From positions 36,904,165 through 36,968,164 of the forward strand of contig OX243815.1 in assembly GCA_945859605.1 (NCBI GenBank): a stretch of 64,000 nt of DNA, read 5' to 3'. The stretch comes from Lumbricus rubellus (lineage: Eukaryota; Annelida; Clitellata; Crassiclitellata; Lumbricidae). The number at the start of each line of letters is the position of its first letter. Position 1 is the stretch's first letter. This document shows, in pieces, positions 59,327 through 64,000 of this stretch. The notes beneath the pieces were generated by a model. It saw only the letters and a list, made by a program, of their open reading frames with translations. It was not told where the DNA came from and did no database searches. The position numbers and the translations under genes were made by a program.

Positions 59327-59456
59327 CTAAATAAATCGTTATCGTAATCTCGAGACTTCTACAGCGCCCACAAAAGGGAAAAACTCCAGCATATTCAGAA
59401 TACATTGTTATCTCTAAGTGATCACAGCATTGTACGTTAGCAACAATCTCCGCTAT

Positions 59457-60237
59457 AGATTGATTGTCTACCAGGCTCTACCTGATGTTATTTAAACTTG
59501 CGTCTACACTAAGAAAACAATTAAACTTCCATTGTCTCTAATGCATATTCTCTTCTTACAGCATTCTGCGGCAAAAGTCCAACTTTTTGTCTGAAACTGT
59601 TCAAAATGTAACAATCTGGTTCCGTACATGTAAACCTATTGTCTCATGATAAGTATGTATGTAACCTGATGTAGCGCCCTTTCAGAAGCCTACTCAAAGA
59701 CGCTCACGACTACAGCGCGGACACTGAATCGCAATTTTACGCCGAAGCGCATGCATGAGCGATTGCGAATGAAGAAGGACTTGTACGACAGCCTATAAGG
59801 TGGTTTCGAACCCTCAATTTCCGGCTCCAATGCACCGAACAAAACACTTCCCCACCGCCCCCCTCAGTAATACATGTATACATATTATAGTTCTTAAGGA
59901 CTTAAAGTGTGGCAGGGCGGTCATGGGTTGCGTCCAGGCGCTTATTTTAAAATCTGAACGCTGTCCTGTCACTTATTTGGCCAGCACTGCAGCATGGAAA
60001 GTAAAGGAGCGTCGAGGCACTTGTTTTTCTACACGCTAAGCCCTTTAGGCCTAGTTCTTGAAGTCTGAGGAGTCATATGTATTTGACTGCAAGAAAAACT
60101 ATATGTACTACTGTAACAAAGAACGTTTTGAAGACGTAAGCTTATACTCTGTTACATGATGATTAACAATATATTAATATTTGATTAAACTATAGACGAT
60201 CGACAGAATGATGACTGATTAATGAAGATATGACTCA

Positions 60238-60238
<1 letters not shown>
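59457..60238. other. Right part of SoxD intron 1, with a MITE
   Basis: Unique sequence between the end of the 22-kb repeat and SoxD exon 1. It contains the hAT-like MITE at 59888-60059. No exon was seen. Confidence 0.65.
59888..60059. mobile_element. hAT-like MITE in SoxD intron 1
   Basis: The body (59896-60051) begins AAGGACTTAAAGTGTGGC and ends CTAAGCCCTTTAGGCC, between perfect 8-bp duplications TAGTTCTT (59888-59895 and 60052-60059). It is the third member of the family seen at 9659-10250 and 18635-18757, and the only one outside the duplicated block. Confidence 0.8.

Positions 60239-60313
<75 letters not shown>
60239..60313 (-). repeat. (CAG)25 coding repeat abutting a splice donor
   Basis: Twenty-five uninterrupted CAG codons at the 3' end of SoxD exon 1, read as polyglutamine. 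The final CAG supplies the exonic part of the donor consensus. Confidence 0.95.
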
Positions 60314-60314
<1 letters not shown>

Positions 60315-61066
60315 CGATTCGTCTTCTTTCTCATGACGCTGAGATTCTGTTGTGATGATTCAAGGAAGAGCATGATGTCCACGATCAGTCTCTCCTTGTC
60401 CTCTGATGTCCTCAGTTCTTCCAACGCTCTACCAATCATTCGCTTCACGTACGACGAATGCTTCTCCGTTTCATCATCACGCCACCTATCGTCGCCGTCT
60501 TCCGCAGACTGAACTTCACCTGCAATGCAGTTGCTCTCGATATCCTTACCAGCCATCTGGAACCGGTGTCGGCTGCGATCGGAAACTAACGTGTTGTAGT
60601 TGTTATTGTTGTTGTTGTTGTTCATTCCACTTATGTTTCGACTATTATATATCAACGATGGTACTTCGTTGTCGACCTTTCCACGTAGAGGTACCCACTC
60701 CATTGTCAAATCCTTGGGACTGATTTTCTTTCCCAGAGGCGACGACAATTTATACTGCGCCACGTCCATTTCCTCACCGTTGTCGTCGTCGTTCTTAACT
60801 GTTCTCACCGAATCAGACGAGCTGCTGTCCTCATCAGTGTCCGTGAACTCCGACGACCTACCCTGGCAATCGACTGAGCCATTGAGCGCAGCAATCGAAG
60901 GGGAAAGACTGAAGTCACCTTGTGGTTCAATTACCAAGCAATCCAATCGTGTTTCATCCGAATGAACTTCGGGAGAGTTCGTGTGGCATCGGATCTTTTT
61001 TCGTTTGTTATCGTCACTAGAGGGCGAGTAGCACGACAGAATTTGGCTCATAACATTTGTCGAAAC
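60239..61066 (-). CDS. SoxD: SoxD exon 1: initiator ATG, acidic/Asn-rich region, polyQ
   Basis: The coding part is 61051-60239 (271 codons, phase 0 out). It starts ATG in MSQILSCYSPSSDDNKRKK. An acceptor-like TTTCTTAG sits 15 bp upstream of the ATG, so an untranslated exon probably lies further right. Features: a basic KRKK, acidic Ser/Asp runs, SPKDLTMEWVPLRGKVDN, an asparagine run, then a helical RALEELRTSEDKERL...MLFLESSQQNLSVMRKK. The last part occupies the place of the SoxD leucine zipper and Q-box, though similarity is loose. The exon closes with 25 CAG codons running straight into the donor CAG|GTGAGT. Joined to exons 2-9 it gives 880 codons including the stop with no frame conflict, so copy 2 is a complete SoxD coding sequence. 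Confidence 0.85.
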
Positions 61067-61566
61067 CTAAGAAACAGAAGAGCAAGCAATCGCTTATAAC
61101 ATGTTTTCTAAACATAACTTTTATCATTGGAACATTGAGACATTTTTACATGCATGCCACGCGTTCGTTTCCTACGCATTATTTTTTGTCATAATTATTG
61201 TTATATTATTGTCTATCGAATTCTTCTTCAACTGCTGCCACTGGTTTAACAATTGTTCTTTCATTTTCATTGTTGAGATTGCATTGGCCAGAGGACCATT
61301 AAGTTGCTTGCATGGCGTGATCTAAGGCAGCCTATAAATAATACATGATGTTGTTTGGCTCAATTGAAGTAATGACTAATTAATGCGGATGGACAAACTA
61401 CACACGGTATACATGTAGGGCCCTATAGTATAATTATGGCACTTTATTTACTCTGTCGCAAAATATCTTATAGTTTGTGTTTGACTGTAATTACAATTGG
61501 CTGCGACCATTGTCTAAGAAGCGAAGTGTCTGATTGTTATAAGTCTAACTTTCCTGAAACTTCAGA
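61067..61566. other. SoxD upstream flank, nothing recognised
   Basis: AT-rich sequence 5' of SoxD exon 1. No untranslated exon or promoter element could be assigned. Confidence 0.5.
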
Positions 61567-62226
61567 AAATTCAGATCAACAATTCAGATCAACAATTCAG
61601 ATCAACAATTCAGATCAACAATTATTCAGATCAACAATTCAGATCAACAATTCAGATCAACAATTCAGATCAACAATTCAGATCAACAATTCAGATCAAC
61701 AATTCAGATCAACAATTCAGACCAACAATTCAGACCAACAATTCAGATCAACTATTCAGATCAACAATTCAAATCAACAATTCAGATCAACAATTCAGAT
61801 CAACTATTCAGATCAACAATTCAGACCAACAATTCAGATCAACAATTCAGATCAACAATTCAGATCAACAATTCAGATCAACAATTCAGACCAACAATTC
61901 AGACCAACAATTCAGATCAAAATTCAGATCAACAATTCAGATCAACAATTCATATCAACAATTCAGATCAACAATTCAGATCAACAATTCAGACCAACAA
62001 TTCAGACCAACAATTCAGATCAACAATTCATATCAACAATTCAGATCAACAATTCAGATCAACAATTCAGATCAACAATTCAGACCAACAATTCAGACCA
62101 ACAATTCAGATCAAAATTCAGATCAACAATTCAGATCAACAATTCAGATCAACAATTCAAATCAACAATTCAGATCAACAATTCAGATCAACTATTCATA
62201 TCAACAATTCAGATCAACAATTCAGA
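61567..62226. repeat. 13-bp minisatellite, CAGATCAACAATT unit
   Basis: About 50 copies of a 13-bp unit with CAGACC, CATATC and CTATTC variants, and occasional shortened units. Because 13 is not a multiple of three, three units read through all frames and give a 13-residue peptide repeat (SDQQFRSTIQINN). This makes a long open frame (61436-62464) through the array. Confidence 0.95.
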
Positions 62227-62335
62227 CCACACACCTTTCTTCTGTTGCGTTTCAATCCAATTAACATTTCTTAAATGTTTCTTCATCGTACGTTCCTCTA
62301 TTCTGCCTCAATGTATGTATGCCTATCTGTTTGTC

Positions 62336-62355
62336 TGTCTGTCTGCATATCCACC

Positions 62356-62412
<57 letters not shown>

Positions 62413-62421
62413 TTATCTGTC
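62336..62421. repeat. (CTGT)n microsatellite
   Basis: Tetranucleotide run of CTGT with a short interruption. Confidence 0.95.
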
Positions 62422-62655
62422 TGTATCTGTGTGCGTTATGTCTCGTCATCTCGTGCATTTATAATAATTGTTGTCACTTGATGATCAGATAGGCCTATGT
62501 GACCTCCGCATAATTTCCTATGCTTTGGGAGAAGGCCGGCACGCGCCTCGTCTTATGCTAATCATAATACTTAATATATTATTTATATACACATATAGGT
62601 CAATATACAAAGATATGCACTTATACTATGCAGGATGCGTGTGTACATACGTGCA

Positions 62656-62657
<2 letters not shown>

Positions 62658-62707
<50 letters not shown>

Positions 62708-62739
62708 AATCCGCGTGCGCATTTGCTCGCGCGTTTAGA

Positions 62740-62790
<51 letters not shown>
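62658..62790. repeat. Two (GT)n microsatellites
   Basis: GT runs at about 62658-62699 and 62742-62788 separated by a GC-richer 40 bp. ORFs of Cys-Val and His-Thr repeats here are artefacts. Confidence 0.95.
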
Positions 62791-63375
62791 AGACAGAGAG
62801 AGAGAACGGCAGAAGACAAGACAACAGAAAGTTTCTGTACATATACATGTAATACTATACCGGTACAATTATACATGTATGTATTAGGCCTATTATAGTG
62901 CGCGCCACTTTATAGGATGTGTAAAACTGAGATAGAGAGTGCAATGTGCATGGTACGATCAATCGAGGAATGTGAATGAGTCAAGTCAAGGTATTGATTG
63001 AACTTCAGCTACATAAATTATCGATGCCTTACCTTTGAATGTGGTTTTATCTTATGTGACAAGTCTTGTTAATTGATGTTTATTCTATCGTGATGAGTCA
63101 CTTAATGTTACTATCCACACTATTTGCTTTCTGATTGTTCAACAACTTGTCCTCACGTAAAGACGAGAACACACAAATATCGTTATACACAAACACTTCG
63201 TAACTTATCATGCAGTCGTCTTTACATCTCACCGAATCGTTATGGCTGCGATTAGAGAAGACTTGACCTATAATAAGCAAAGCTGACCCTGCACATGTCA
63301 CAAACACCAATCTTCTTCAGCTGCATATACTTACACTGGTCTGCATCTAAGAAACAACGTCGTAGTCTCAAGCAA

Positions 63376-63376
<1 letters not shown>
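62791..63376. other. No gene recognised
   Basis: AT-rich sequence between microsatellites. The minus-strand ORF at 63098-63310 has no recognisable content. Confidence 0.5.

Positions 63377-63419
<43 letters not shown>
63377..63419. repeat. (CA)n microsatellite
   Basis: Uninterrupted CA dinucleotides. Confidence 0.95.
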
Positions 63420-63423
<4 letters not shown>

Positions 63424-63435
63424 GTTGACTACTAA

Positions 63436-63437
<2 letters not shown>

Positions 63438-63530
<93 letters not shown>
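63438..63530. repeat. (CTG)31 repeat, CAG on the minus strand
   Basis: Thirty-one pure CTG units, the longest trinucleotide run in the window. On the minus strand it follows an open frame ending VEAFDDEIEK and would encode polyglutamine before QY and a stop. No donor or acceptor supports a coding exon, so the coding status is open. Confidence 0.95.
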
Positions 63531-63534
<4 letters not shown>

Positions 63535-63654
63535 TCTATTTCGTCGTCAAACGCTTCGACCGTTGTACGTCGTCGTCGGCGGCGGTTGATGTGCAATCTC
63601 AGACGACGAGACTGCAGCAATAATGTTGACCTGGCCTTCGACAACGTGAAATCA

Positions 63655-63750
63655 AGGGGCCAGTCAACGGCGGAGGGGGCCAGTCAATGGTGGAGGGGGC
63701 CCGTCAAGGCGGAGGGGGGCTAGACAATGGCGGAGGAGGAGGGGGCCACA
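63655..63750. repeat. GGCGGAGGGGGCCAGTCAA short tandem repeat
   Basis: Four to five degenerate units of GGGGGCCAGTCAATGGCGGA type immediately before the ORF at 63727. Confidence 0.8.
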
Positions 63751-63987
63751 TACGCTCCCCGTCGTCGTCTCGCGGCCATTGTCGGATTTAGTGGGGAAAA
63801 ATTTCGGAGCAATATTATAGTCGAATGGATAAAGAAACTCGACGACTATTGTCATTGGACAATAGCACCAGACAGGCGCGCGACGTACGAGGGCAACGAC
63901 GTAGCGCAGAGGACAGCGAATAGGGTAAACGGCATTCGGCAGGGTAAGACGCAGCCGTACACGGTAGCCACATGGATCCAGATTTGA
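63727..63987 (+). CDS. Hypothetical 86-residue ORF, possibly retroelement gag-like
   Basis: Starts MAEEEGATYAPRRRLAAIVG and continues FSGEKFRSNIIVEWIKKLDD, then YCHW. The order F-(S/E)-G ... W-(I/L)-x-x-(L/I) near an N-terminus is reminiscent of gag proteins of LTR retrotransposons, but the match is weak and the frame stops after 86 residues. The sequence is GC-richer than the rest of the window, which suggests a foreign or retroelement origin. It runs to the window edge. Confidence 0.3.
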   Translation: MAEEEGATYAPRRRLAAIVGFSGEKFRSNIIVEWIKKLDDYCHWTIAPDRRATYEGNDVAQRTANRVNGIRQGKTQPYTVATWIQI

Positions 63988-64000
63988 CCAGGGCCTATGA

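Larger units (their letters stand above)
37316..59456. repeat. Copy 2 of the 22-kb direct duplication
   Basis: Corresponds to 1-22253 at offsets of +37315 falling to +37148 and rising to +37203, as repeat lengths differ. It contains every element described for copy 1 except the retroposon at 13477-13630, whose empty site is near 50780. Here the unit continues rightward into SoxD exon 1. Confidence 0.97.

Noticed and set aside
62261..62898. Cys-Val, His-Thr and Leu-Ser repeat ORFs
   Set aside because: Translations of CTGT and GT microsatellites.

Overview
This window is invertebrate animal nuclear DNA, not microbial. It is AT-rich and intron-rich, with long microsatellites, many short transposon relics and a palindromic TAGGCCTA-type motif scattered throughout. 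The two recognisable genes are spliced and metazoan. A marine invertebrate deuterostome such as an echinoderm would fit, but that is an impression from base composition and motif use, not a proof.

The dominant feature is a near-identical direct duplication. Positions 1-22253 recur at 37316-59456, separated by a 15-kb spacer (22254-37315) that occurs once. Reading by eye I found only three single-base changes, a few repeat-length differences, a 4-bp indel and one 163-bp insertion between the copies. The 5' limit of copy 1 lies off the window.

Each copy carries the same two convergent genes. The plus-strand gene encodes a calpain-type penta-EF-hand domain in seven exons (465-8694 and 37780-46000). 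The minus-strand gene is a SoxD-class (Sox5/6/13-like) HMG-box transcription factor. Its splice phases close perfectly from 61051 down to 51156, giving an 879-residue reading frame in nine coding exons. Copy 2 therefore has a complete SoxD coding sequence. Copy 1 (14008-22123) has exons 2-9 but no exon 1, because the duplication ends inside intron 1. The interval between the two gene ends (8.7-14.0 kb and 46.0-51.2 kb) is packed with nested terminal-inverted-repeat transposons and contains no other gene I can support.

The unique spacer holds a 68-bp satellite, a 75-bp piggyBac-like miniature element, a hAT-like element with an internal 86-bp tandem array, and three fold-back (palindromic) segments. 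It also holds at least two phase-compatible exons (30554-30635 and 23913-24180) of an unrecognised minus-strand gene, a further candidate exon at 31620-31744, and a 2.6-kb block of tetranucleotide and trinucleotide repeats. The right end (59457-64000) holds SoxD exon 1 with a 25-glutamine tract, a 13-bp minisatellite, several microsatellites and a weak retroelement-like ORF.

The two genes have no evident functional link beyond adjacency: SoxD proteins are nuclear DNA-binding regulators, while penta-EF-hand proteins are calcium-responsive cytosolic partners or protease subunits. The most informative open question is whether the 22-kb repeat is a real, very recent segmental duplication or an assembly of two alleles.
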